64,000 nt of DNA from Cyanoderma ruficeps (lineage: Eukaryota; Chordata; Aves; Passeriformes; Timaliidae): assembly GCA_008694505.1 (NCBI GenBank), contig VZDJ01007755.1, positions 6,350,936 through 6,414,935 of the forward strand, written 5' to 3'. The stretch's first letter is position 1. The number at the start of each line of letters is the position of its first letter. Both the position numbers and the translations under genes were made by a program. Below the pieces are notes generated by a model, which searched no databases, had not been told where the DNA came from, and was given only the letters and a program-made list of their open reading frames with translations. Below, in pieces: positions 1-10,196 of the stretch.

Positions 1-1490
1 AGGCAGCTTGTTTTTTTGCAAGTGGCTGCTTTAGGATCCCTTCATGGCTTCTTAGTATTTAAAAAATGATGGGAAGTAGAATTTGTGCTACAGTAATTTT
101 ACCCTCCAGCTCTAAATTCCAAACCAGCAGACTGAGTTGATTCTCCAAATTCCTCTGACTCCCTTAACAACTTCCTCTTAATCTGGGTGCAACCCTGCAG
201 TAAGTTTCCTTAGGTGAGGCATTGCCAGAACTTTGGGGGGTTTTGGCCCAGCTTCGACACCACCCTTCCTTATGCCCTTGTGTTTATTTCGAGGCTCAGC
301 AGTAAAGCTACCTTTCTCCCTTCTCACTCATATGCAACAAGCACTTAAAAACCAAAAAACAAAAACCCAAAAAACCCAAGCAGCTCTGGAACCACAGCAC
401 AGGTGATGTTACAGCTGAGCCAGTCTCTGGCTAAGAGACCTGACTTGCATCCTCCTCCCCTTCCTGACTCCCCGTGAATAGGGCAAGGAAAGTTCAGTTA
501 GTGGCTGCAAAGTCAGGTGTGTAGTACTGAATATGAGGAAAACTTTCATGCTTTTCTTACTTCTAGACAAAACTCATCAGCGTTCCTTCCACTGATGTTT
601 GCCTTGAAAGGCTGACATGGTTCGAAACTAACAATGGATCCAAAAAGAGGGTAGGCGGAGGTTAAGAATTTCCTTACTTGCTCACCTAAGCACCACTGTA
701 GCTCAAGAAAGGTGACAGAGGAAAAGAACTGAACTAGTAGTCCTCCCAACTGTGGAATGAAAACTGAATGCTAAAGAAAAATCTCCTATGTTAATCTGCC
801 TGCTGCCCCTGGTGAGTAGACTCACTCCTTCCCACACAGCTCCAACTCCTTACCCAACAGGGCTCTTGCACTCTTTTGAGCATAACTACTATCTGTTTAG
901 TTTTGTTTTTCAAATCATTTTTGTGAGCTGAGCTGGCTCTCTGAAGGATCACACAAGCAGTGATGCTGGCAGCTAAGAAGCAGCCGAGCTCATAGTTGAG
1001 ACAAGAAGTGGGAACAAGGTCTACTCATTTCAGCAGGAGATAAAACCTGGATTAATTCAACAGTCTCACAGAATTATTTTTCTTGTACTTGATGGTGATC
1101 AACCAGTCCACCACACACAGAGATTAGACCTACTTGGCTTTGATACCTTTCTCTCACTAATCTTGCTAGTTCAAGTTTCCTTCCTTGAAAGTACTCCAGG
1201 CTGTGGAAAGCACAGCCAAAAGGCCAAATCGCCTGTTTCAGCCGCTAAGTACAAAGTTAACCTGCAAAGCAGGTAGTTTTCTACTGCATTAGTGGGCGGA
1301 TCCAGATTATGGCAGACTACCAAAGTCAGCACTAGGGAAGGGGAGCAAGAACTCCTTTCACATGTAACCAACTATGTCAGCTTGGATGTCCATGAAACCA
1401 GTGCTACAACACCAACCGAGCTGAAACACACTTCCTGCTTTCTTACTGTCCTCAAAGACAAGGTAACACAGTTTCAAATAATAGGCAAGA

Positions 1491-1541
1491 TTATATATAA
1501 AATTACTATATATATACACATATATTTTATATATACACATA
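1491..1541. repeat. AT-rich (TA/CA)n low-complexity tract
   Basis: Imperfect TATATA and ACACAT dinucleotide runs make up about 50 bp within RAB2A intron 1. It is a simple repeat with no sign of function. Confidence 0.8.
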
Positions 1542-4500
1542 GATTATTATCTAGATGATAGACATAAGAACAGAGATTTTAAAACTAACTTTGATTTTAA
1601 CCAGGTAATTACAGATTACAAATGTCACAAGATGTATACCTCTAACCTTGTTTATGAGATAGTTTTAGTTCTTTCCAGTAGTCTGCAGAGCCTCCAGATG
1701 TTTCATAAGCCCTTTTCTTATTACAGGCTGCAGTTCATTCCCTCTCTCCTCCCTTTCCAACCACAGCAGCTTTATGCAACTCTGGAAAGTGCAGTACTAT
1801 CTTTTCACGGGCCTAGGCATAACAAGGCATGAACCTAAAGCAAAGATTTTTCTTCATCTCTTCTCAGTCAGTTATGTCTTAGTCAGAACTCTACCATCAA
1901 ATGGGAAAACTCTATTTAAATGTATAGGAAGGACAAACTAAAAAATTCCAAACTGTCACATATAGAGCAAAGGGAGTTCACATACAAACGTAAGCATGGA
2001 CAAGAAGAAAAACAACCTCCAAAATCCTTCCTGATGCCTATGTAATTCTGGGAACAGTAATAAAAAGGCTCTTTTAAAGCTGATTCAGCTTCAACACTTA
2101 AACATTTTCAACAGCATATTTGAAGCCAATGATGTAAATTTCTCCTTTCTCATAACAATTAGCACAAGCCTACAAAGTTAAAGGAGCTGTTCGGTTTTAC
2201 CATGTTTCTTTCAGTTTGAATGGCATTGCTCCACTGCTAACTGTAGGTTTTAAAAATATGTAAAAAGTATGTCCAAATAAAATTAAGCTACATTTGAACC
2301 TGCAAAAAAGCTTCCTCATGTTCTCCATGGTCACAAACAACTTAGAAACTGCCAGCTATCCATAATATATGGTTTTACATTAAACTGGGGATGGGGTTGG
2401 ATTAGATTTATTTTTTTTTGAGTGACAGGGTGTTTGGGGTTTCTTTTAAACAAAGTGTTAGAATTAGTACAAGTGTGCACATTAGCAGTCTCATGAAACC
2501 ATTTGTATGGACGTAGTTTGTTAATTATAGTTAACAACTGTTAAGAGACTAAGAGGATGTTCTCACACAACACCCAATATCTGCTCTTTTCGGATTAAAG
2601 CATCATTGAAAGGGTCTCAAAGCAAGATATAAGTAGTACAGACTGGGTTTTCAGCACAAAAAAGCTCTCAATCTACCACAGGGTATTAACATCAGCTCTG
2701 GTGAGATGAAAACTGGTTTAGCAAAGAAATACTGTTACATACTTAGAGAAAATAAGAGCAAAAGACTCTGGGCACACATATTGCCAGCTAATAACAGCTG
2801 CTGTTCCAGAGCAAAGTGCAAAATCACCAGAAATACTTCACAAAGAGGACTGAAAAAGAAAGTAAATTCAAATAGTTAATTTTGACATTTGGAAGTCTTC
2901 TAGATAAGTGAAATGGTTGACTAGACAGCTTACTTTACTCTAGAGAGTGAGGAGAATTAGATCACCAAGCAATTATATTTTCTTTAATCATTGCCTCCTA
3001 ATAAGAATAACTTAGAGATACTCTTGGTCTAGGAGCAGCAACTATCTGCTGAAATTGAAAGGCAAGTTAAAGTCCATTATGCAAAAAGCTCAGAGAGCTG
3101 CTGCAGAAACACGTTTAAGAAAAGCAGGTGGACCTGCTCATGCAAAATGCAGCCACAGTGATCCTAAAAAAACATGCAGATTGGCTACAACTGACAAATT
3201 ATGTTGGTGGCAAGAAATCTGAACACGGCAAAACTGGTACTTGAAGTATCCTGAAGTTCAGGAGCGTTTTCTGGTGTAATCTGGCACACATACTCTAACA
3301 TAAGAAAATTCTGGTCAATATGTATTATTCTGAAAAAAAAAATTCCAGATCTCATCTTCACAGAAATCTCATGTATTTCCCAGTTTAGTCCCACACGGTA
3401 CATTGCTGGTAACAAACATGTAAATAAAGAAGATTTTACCATCATGCAGAAAAAGACCTGAAAAAAAAAAGTGACAGACTTCCAGTCACCAACTGCACAG
3501 ACAGTTCTCATATGCCAAGAGCATTAATCCTAGCTCAGAGCAGTGTCCATCTCAACTTCAACCAGTGGCCAAAGGCAAATGTAAAGGGAAGAGTGGATGA
3601 AGACACCAACTCCTACTGGCAACCAGAATGGTAGACACCATCAACCATAAAGGCAAAGGTCTCAGAGGTACAGCCCTAAGCAGCATGCACACCACGTGCT
3701 ACTAAATGAATTTGCAAACTCCTATAATGAATTGGAAATAAGCCAGATCAAAGGATTTTTCCTGATAAAGTCACAGAGTAGTCAGTATTCCATAATACTT
3801 GTATTTTTCTCTTAACCTCCACAGTTACAGTGTACAAACCACACAGATTTATGGCAACGTTGTTTGAGTACCTGAAATACAGCCATGCCATTTCAGGTCT
3901 CTCCCACAACAGAAAAATAACTAGATCCTAAACCAGTTCCAATTATACAGAAAACCATTTCTATGTATTAAAAAATACAGCTAACAACCAGATTAGAAGC
4001 AATCTCATGTTCATAAAGCTATCATGACTGAAGCACCAGAAAAAGAAAAAAGTCAGTGAATGCCAATGACCAATGAAACAGGGAATGCAAAGGGACAAGA
4101 ACTGTTGAGCACAAGGCAGTCAGTCTTGCACAGTCAATCTCTGTGGCTGTCATTTTAAGAGACAGATCATCCTGAATTCCTGTGTTTAAGCAAATGAAAG
4201 CATGTGGAATCACAGTTCAGAGAAGGCACATACAGGTGTCTTGTATAACTCCAGGGGTTTTTTGTTGGTTTGCTTATGGATCGCACAACCTACTTTGTTT
4301 TTTATGCTGAAAGAGGAGCTAAATGTTAACATCTGTCCTCAGCTGAGTCTCTTAGTTTTCTCCTACAGTTTGTTTACAACTAATTGCTGAGTCACCAGGC
4401 AGCTGAGGCATTTCCAAAGCCTCTAAATCAAATACCAGAAACAAATTTCTTGATCGCTATGAAATCTACATGGTCTTCAAGGCCGGTGGTGTATCTTCAC

Positions 4501-5880
4501 TGGGTGGAACACGGAGGGAAACCACCATGGAAACCAAAGAGGACAGTCACCATCCACTCTTAATTTCCATCATCAGAACTTTGAGTTCAATTGCCTTCCT
4601 CTGAGGAGGAGTAGTAATACCTAAACCACTACCATCATCCTGGCAACTGTGCACAACATGAATTGGCTCTTCAGTACTAGCTCTATTAGAATACTAAAAA
4701 GGCTCACAGGAGATCTAAATAAAAGCAAAACCAACTTACCACTATTGACATATTCAATTCACTTCAAGAATAATCATTGCAATAGTTTTAATTAGCTTTC
4801 TGTAGCAACTCAAGAATACAAGCCATAAGAATTAAAAAAAAAAAAACTAACCAAAAATCCAACAGCAAATCTGTGAGCTGTTTTCTTCTCTGTGTTTCCT
4901 TTCTCTTACTCTTCTGATATTTGGCTCTTAAGCAGCTGCAAAAACTTCAGAAGTGACACACATCCATTCTGTATTTCACATTCCAAGCAACTCAAACGCA
5001 AGAGTGCAGCACAGACCATTACACTGAGGATATTTCTTTGTAAAAATTTAATCAGTATACAATCCATGTACCAAGGCAACTGTGAGCTGCTGTCTACCAT
5101 GTTAATGACTACAGGTTTCAGAGATGCCCCAGAACTGGCCACCTGTTCTGACACACTGTCATCCTGAACTCTGCACTACCATCTTGCTTCACTCCGGCCT
5201 GACAAAGCTCTCCTTACTTCTCCTGAATTTGCACAGGTGCAAATCCTGCCCAGGCTTGATGACCTGTCACTCAGGGAAACACTCAACAAAAACCAGAATT
5301 TTCAGTTATCATCTACAGCCTAAAGCTTCCAACATGATCATTATAGCTGTGATACATTCCTAAAGATTCACTTGTATTACAACTGCTACTGCTGAAGCCT
5401 AAAAAGCTTTCAGAACTTAAATATATGTTTAAAAAGCAGATAGAAGTCACATAGCAGTTGCATCCAGTGTATTTAACAACCTCTTGTGTAATGCAACTGT
5501 AATGTATAATTATAATCCACCAACAGATAATTTGGTTCATAGGTATGGAGTACAATTATGATGGTACACTCAGAAGAGCATCTAAAATAAAAGGTGTGTC
5601 ATCAAACTTACTAAAGAAGGCATTTTGACAGGCATGAGGAAAACAACAAGGAAAATGCACAACACACAGCTAAGTAAGTTAGCTAACTTGTCCTGACAAC
5701 AGTTTGACCAAACTATGCTACTCTCATCCATACTAGGCTGAGGAAGCATAAAATACATTGGCAAAGGAGCTTCAAGCAGCAATTCCTATCAGCACATGGC
5801 AATGCCAGCAGCGTTTGTAAGCATTATTATTTGTCGCACAGCAGCCAGTTAGAAATAGAATGGAGTAAGTTTTTAAGGAA

Positions 5881-6010
5881 TGTTCAAGGATATGTTGGAT
5901 GGGGCCTGGAGCATTGTAGTCTAGTGGGACGTGTCCCTGCCCATAGCAGGGGAGGTTGTGGCTAGGTCATCTTTAAGCCCCAGTCCAACTCTTTGACACT
6001 CTTATGATTC
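5881..6010 (+). mobile_element. CR1 3' end fragment
   Basis: The stretch has the typical plus-orientation CR1 tail: a 'ttggatggggcctggagca' type segment, 'ctagtgggacgtgtccctgcc', 'tcatctttaagcccc', and a decayed octamer-like end (cttatgattcaat). It is a short 5'-truncated copy of about 130 bp, inserted in RAB2A intron 1 in antisense to the gene. The divergence suggests an old insertion. CR1 elements typically insert as 5'-truncated copies. Confidence 0.85.
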
Positions 6011-6626
6011 AATATATTTTTAAAAAGGGACAAGAAACATTTGAAAAAGCAGTGGTGTGTGTACATATAAACACATTAAAAAAGAGGTCCTTTTAAATTC
6101 GACTGAAAGAGCCAGGGCTTTTAATTTTCCTTTGACAGCGTGTACACAGCTTGGTACAGCAGCTCCAGCCGAGACTGGAAAGAGCATCCTTGCAGCCCGA
6201 GCTGAAGGTAACTCACAGCAACGAGACAGAAACTCATCACAAAACTGCGGGGTGGAGTGTGGCCTCGCTGCCACAAGGCTGCAAAGCACGGGCACTACCC
6301 AAGTGTAAGTTTCGTTGTGACAGCGCCTTCTCCCTCTCCGCTGCCCCGCTCTGCCGCCGCAGCCAGGGCGGTGACACAGCCCGAGCTGCCCCGCGGCCCT
6401 TCAGCCGGGCCCGGAGGCGGCTGCCAGCGGCCCAAGGCCATCGGGAGACAAGGCCGAGGCCGCGGGCGGGGCCCGGCGCAGAGGCGGGGGGGAGACACCG
6501 CCTCTTCCTCGCGCGGAGCCACCACGTCGGCGGCACTGCCAACACTGCGGAAATGGGCGCGGGGAGCCGGGCCTTCCTCTCCGTCCCCCGCCCCGCTCCG
6601 ACCCGAGCCGGGCCGGGCTCACCCAC

Positions 6627-6672
6627 CTGTGTCTCCGATGATGATGTACTTGAAGAGGTACGCGTAGGCCAT
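6627..6672 (-). CDS. RAB2A: RAB2A first coding exon (partial gene; exons 2 onward outside window)
   Basis: Read on the minus strand from 6672, the sequence encodes MAYAYLFKYIIIGDT plus the first base of the next Gly codon, then a GTGGGTGAG splice donor (GT at 6626-6625), giving a phase-1 intron. This is the exact N-terminus of the small GTPase Rab2A; Rab2B starts with a different second residue (Thr) and Rab14 and Rab4 differ more. The exon ends inside the P-loop, which the family completes as GDTGVGKS in exon 2. Rab2A is a prenylated GTPase of about 212 residues that acts in ER-Golgi (pre-Golgi intermediate) traffic and in late-endosome/autophagosome fusion. The start is in strong Kozak context (GCC ATG G). 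No exon 2 sequence is found in 1-6626, so intron 1 runs past the left edge. The open frame continuing three bases past the donor is intronic read-through. Identity is seen in the sequence; function is family knowledge. Confidence 0.95.
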
Positions 6673-6918
6673 GGCCGCTCCCGGGCTGTCCCGCTTTCGC
6701 TCCGGCGTGACGCGCGCGCTCGCCGCCCGAGCTCGCGCTGCGGAGAGGCGGAAACGGGTTAACGGCCCCCGGGCGGCGCCTCCGCCCGCCCGCTCGCTCC
6801 CTCCTACCTCCGCCCCCGCGCCGCCGCTGGCGGAGGGGCTCTGCTCGCTCGGTCCCGCTGTCCGCCCTCTCTCCCTCCCGCCGCGGCCCCGCAGGCGCCG
6901 GGAAAGGCAGAACGCGGC

Positions 6919-6947
6919 GGCGCCGAGAACAATAAACAGGCGCCGAG
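6919..6947. repeat. 9-bp direct repeats flanking an AT-rich core inside the CpG island
   Basis: GGCGCCGAG occurs at 6919-6927 and again at 6939-6947, separated by 11 bp (AACAATAAACA) that stand out in an otherwise GC-rich island. The core contains a SOX-type AACAAT and a forkhead-type ATAAACA. Whether either is bound is unknown. Confidence 0.6.
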
Positions 6948-7099
6948 CGGCCCCCGGACCCTCCGGCGACGTCAGCGCCCGCCCCCTCACGCCGCCCCGC
7001 CTCCGACCCGGAAATGCTGAGGAGCGAGGCCGCCTCCCGCCGCGCGCGGGGCGGGGCTGAGGGCGGCGGCGGCCGCTCGGGGGACGGTGTCCCCGAATC

Positions 7100-7560
7100 C
7101 AGGCTCGGTCAGGCTGGGGAAGCTCTCAGGGGTCATCGAGTCGCATCTATGACCAAACCTCGCCATGTCAGCTAGGCTGGGGCACTGAGTGCCCCGTTCA
7201 GTCTTTACTTACCAGGAACGGTGCTCCACCACCTCCTTTGGCCGCCCATCCCTATGTCTAAGCACCCTTTCCCTGAAAAAGTTCTTCCTCATCACCAACG
7301 AAATCTTCCCTGGAACATCTTGAGACTATGTCCTGTCATACTGTCATTGGTTGCCTAGGAGAAGCGGCCGACTCTCACCTGTTTATAACCTTTCACGGAG
7401 TTGTAGAGTGATAAGGTCACCCCCGAGCCTCTCTGTCCGAGCTGAACCCCAGCTCCCTCAGCTGTTCCAGAATCACTGCCCTTCTTTGGACCAGCTCCAG
7501 CACCTCAATGTCCTTCCTAAATTGGGGGGCCCAAAGCATAAGCCCTCTGAGAATAGCCAG
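7100..7560 (-). mobile_element. CR1 element, 5'-truncated, minus strand
   Basis: The plus-strand text reads as antisense CR1: 'ggtcatcgagtcgcat' near the 3' tail, then 'ccaccacctcctttggccgcccat', 'gaaaaagttcttcctcatcacc', 'gataaggtcacccccgagcct', 'ccccagctccctcagctg' and 'agctccagcacctcaatgtcc'. These follow the order expected of the CR1 3' untranslated region and C-terminal reverse transcriptase coding region. The copy is diverged, with indels and no intact reading frame. It lies immediately upstream of the RAB2A CpG island. Confidence 0.9.
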
Positions 7561-9870
7561 CAATGAGCTGTTTGGTACAAGTTTTATCTTCCTCACGAGT
7601 TTTGGCCTGAAAGGGTTTTTTCCCTTTCTTTTTCTGTTTCTGTCTTTCCTCACTGAACTGAAAGCAACGAGCCAGGAGAGTAACCTAAATTCACAGGTGG
7701 TGTTTAGGACTTTTACTTAGAGTTCACATGGAATGGTGAGCTGGAAGAGGCTTCCAGGTCTTCCGTAGTCTAAGCTGCTTTCCTGAAGTGTCTGATGTAC
7801 CCGGACCTTTGGACCTGGAGCAGTCAAAAGCAGCCTGGCTCACATATCACATCCACACTGAGGCTGGCAAGGGTGAATGTAGCAGGACACTCCAGTCAGT
7901 TCATACTGATGATGCTTTGGGATTCCCTTCAGCTCAGACTGTGGGTGGGGGGGGCTGTTCAAGAGCCATTGGCACATTCTTCAGATAAACTCACATTTTA
8001 CTTCCATTCTGGCTGTCTGGTAAAAGGTTTCTTATAGAATTCTGCTTTCGAATCCCGCACTGCTACAGTTTCTGTCTTTTAACTTTATTATGGAAGTTTT
8101 TATTTGTCGTTAACAGCTTGGACAACATTGACCTAAAAGGCTTCTAAAAGGTGTGCATCCAACTTACTTGTAAAAATAAATAAAGCTGATAAATATAAAG
8201 CTGATTGTGCCAAATCCTGTTGTCATATTTCACGACCTGAAACCCAAAATGAAGCTTTGTATATATAAAAAAATCCTATCTACTGTGGATATGCAAAAAC
8301 AAAAAAAACCCAACCAACCAACCAACCAAAAACATGTATATATGTATCCCCCAACAACACTGTAAAGTGCAAGGAGCTCATTTATATATTATAAATATAT
8401 CTACTTTTTCACATGAAAAATTCACATTTTCAATGACTGCTTGTCAGATGTTTGCCTCCTATTTTTTATTTTTTTCTCCTCTGTACTTCTAATTTCTCAG
8501 CACTGTTTAAGTGTAGAGCCCCAAACAGCAGTTCTCATGTGTCTCTAACCAACCTCATGACCTCAAAACTGGCACATGAGTATCTCTGAATGTGTTTGGG
8601 GTTTTTTAATCAACAACATCTGAATTTAATTTTTGATAATAGATGCCTCTTCTAGACAATTACTACTCAAATGTATCCATCCATTTGGTAATTCCTTAAT
8701 AGCAGTGTTTTCCCCCTTGCTAAATTTCAATAATTTTGATCATGATCACTCAGCAAAAATATTTGATTTTTTTCTCTTTTCATATTATCTCTGCTGTTTT
8801 GTTACCCCAACTGTTCATTCGAATATTAAATAGGTCTTGCATGGACAGGACAGAGCATTGAAAAGTGACATGTGAACCTTTCTCCTAGTTTCAAAACCCT
8901 CTCCACACTGAAAAGAGTAATTTCTCTATTATTTTATTTGCAAGTAGTTTCAATATACATTTTTGTTAATAATTCCTAGCCAGGATGAGTTTTCTCAGAG
9001 AAGCAGGTTTTTGCCTTGCCTCCCATGAAAGTTAGACTTCTTTTTTCACATATCCCTGTGTGTCTCTGTTTCCTGCTGTAATAATGAACATGAAATCTGG
9101 CATCTGGATGGAGCAGAGTACCTCCGCTGAAGGAAAGGCTGCGGCTGGGGTCAGCTGTCGAACCCAATCAAGAATTCACACTAAAACAAGTCTTCTCAAG
9201 CGCTCCCTCAGCAGCTAAGCCCTTCAGCTGGCATTCATGTTGTTGGCATGGGTTTGTGTGACCTCAACCACTGGAGACAAAGCTGTAGGAGATCAGGCTG
9301 TAAGCAGATAAGATCTCATCCACTATAAGTAAAGGTTGCTGCTGCTAGGGATGGGGCAGCTCTGCTACTCCTAATCTGCTTGTGGACCCTCCCTTGTTCT
9401 GGCACTGTTGGAGTCATCTGCTGAATTGGACGAGTGGCTAAGCTTTCATTTTTTCATATTAACTTTCAGGCAAAATCATCCTGGGTCCCACAGCCACACC
9501 AACAAGCTGAATAACCTCATCAGTTGGATCCCACCTCTGTCCAGCCGTCCTCACTGCTCCCAAAGGACCCTGTGGTTGTGAAGGCTAAAGCCCACTCTGT
9601 GAGATCAGTCATACAGACAGGTATCAACTCTCAGGATGAGCTCTCTCCTTTAGCTGCCTCTCCTGTGACTGGCAGGATGAAGGAGAACTGTGTGGGCTTT
9701 CATGTCCTTTACCTTTCCTCCAGAGTCCTGTTGTTGTTCATGACATGCTCCAAGTCTCCATCAGTACTGTTAGGGATGCCTACATGATTGAGGCATAAAG
9801 AGTATTACTCTGAAAGCTGGTCAAGCCTTGACAATCTGTCCTCAACATCTCAGGGTGAAAAGTTTCAAGT
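7561..9870. other. Intergenic, no gene seen
   Basis: Non-coding sequence upstream of RAB2A. It contains a short (CCAA)n run at about 8308-8328 and scattered AT-rich low-complexity patches (for example TATA-rich around 8376-8400). No coding exon, RNA gene or further mobile element is recognised. Confidence 0.6.
8308..8328. repeat. (CCAA)n tetranucleotide repeat
   Basis: Several tandem CCAA units follow an A-rich stretch. It is a simple microsatellite. Confidence 0.85.
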
Positions 9871-9879
9871 GTGTTTGAT

Positions 9880-10196
9880 GGTGACAAACTTTTTAATAGG
9901 GACTCTAGCAATAGGATAAGGGGCAATGATTTTAAACTAAGAGGAAGGAGATTTAGATTAGATATGTTGGAGAATTTCTTTTAGTGTGAGATTGGTGAAG
10001 CACTGAAAAAGGTTGCCCAGAGAGGTGGTAGATGCCCCATCCCTGGAAACATTCAAGATCAGGTTGGAGACAGGGCTCTGAGCAACCTGATCAAGTTGAA
10101 GTTATCCCTGCTTGTTGCAGGTGGTTTGGACTCAATGGCCTTCAAAGCGCCTTTCCAACCCAAATTATTGTAAGTGTGCGTGAATCTATGATTCTG
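9880..10196 (+). mobile_element. CR1 element 3' portion, plus strand
   Basis: A plus-orientation CR1 tail shows 'caataggataaggggcaatg', 'gagatttagattagatatg', 'ggttgcccagagaggtggta', 'ccatccctggaaacattcaa' and 'caggttggagacagggctctg', ending in 'tctatgattctgt', a remnant of the octamer tail. It is about 320 bp, 5'-truncated, and corresponds to the end of the reverse transcriptase ORF plus 3' UTR. Confidence 0.93.

Larger units (their letters stand above)
1..6626 (-). other. RAB2A: RAB2A intron 1 (5' part, runs off left edge)
   Basis: This is all the sequence downstream of the exon 1 donor on the gene strand. It is mainly AT-rich and unique, with homopurine/A-rich patches, an AT-rich dinucleotide stretch around 1491-1541 and one CR1 fragment near 5.9-6.0 kb. 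No open reading frame resembles Rab2A exon 2 (the GVGKSCLLLQF region) and no other coding exon is recognised. The short ORFs here look like chance. Confidence 0.8.
6310..7090 (-). promoter_or_regulatory. RAB2A: CpG-island promoter and 5' UTR region of RAB2A
   Basis: This interval is strongly GC-rich and CpG-dense, unlike the AT-rich DNA on both sides, and it contains the RAB2A start codon. Visible elements include GC boxes (for example GGGGCGGGGC near 7046-7056 and GGGCGGGGC near 6465-6474), a CRE-like GACGTCA at 6968-6974 (TGACGTC on the gene strand) and an ETS-type CCGGAA at 7008-7013. No canonical TATA box or CCAAT box is evident. This fits a housekeeping-type dispersed promoter. The transcription start cannot be placed from sequence; a pyrimidine-rich stretch on the gene strand around 6900-6910 is one possible initiator, which would give a 5' UTR of roughly 230 nt. 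The island extends about 300 bp into intron 1. Confidence 0.85.

Noticed and set aside
6151..6762. Long plus-strand ORFs (up to 203 codons) across the RAB2A CpG island
   Set aside because: They overlap RAB2A exon 1 on the opposite strand, are Arg/Pro/Ala-rich from CpG composition and match no family. Stop-poor GC-rich DNA explains them.
7338..7358. ATTGGTTGCC resembles an inverted CCAAT/X-box promoter element
   Set aside because: It lies within the minus-strand CR1 and matches the position of a CR1 consensus segment, so it is repeat-derived rather than promoter sequence.
8041..8068. TTTCGAATCCCGC resembles a tRNA T-arm / B box
   Set aside because: No A box, acceptor stem or anticodon arm can be folded upstream, so it is neither a tRNA gene nor a recognisable tRNA-derived SINE.
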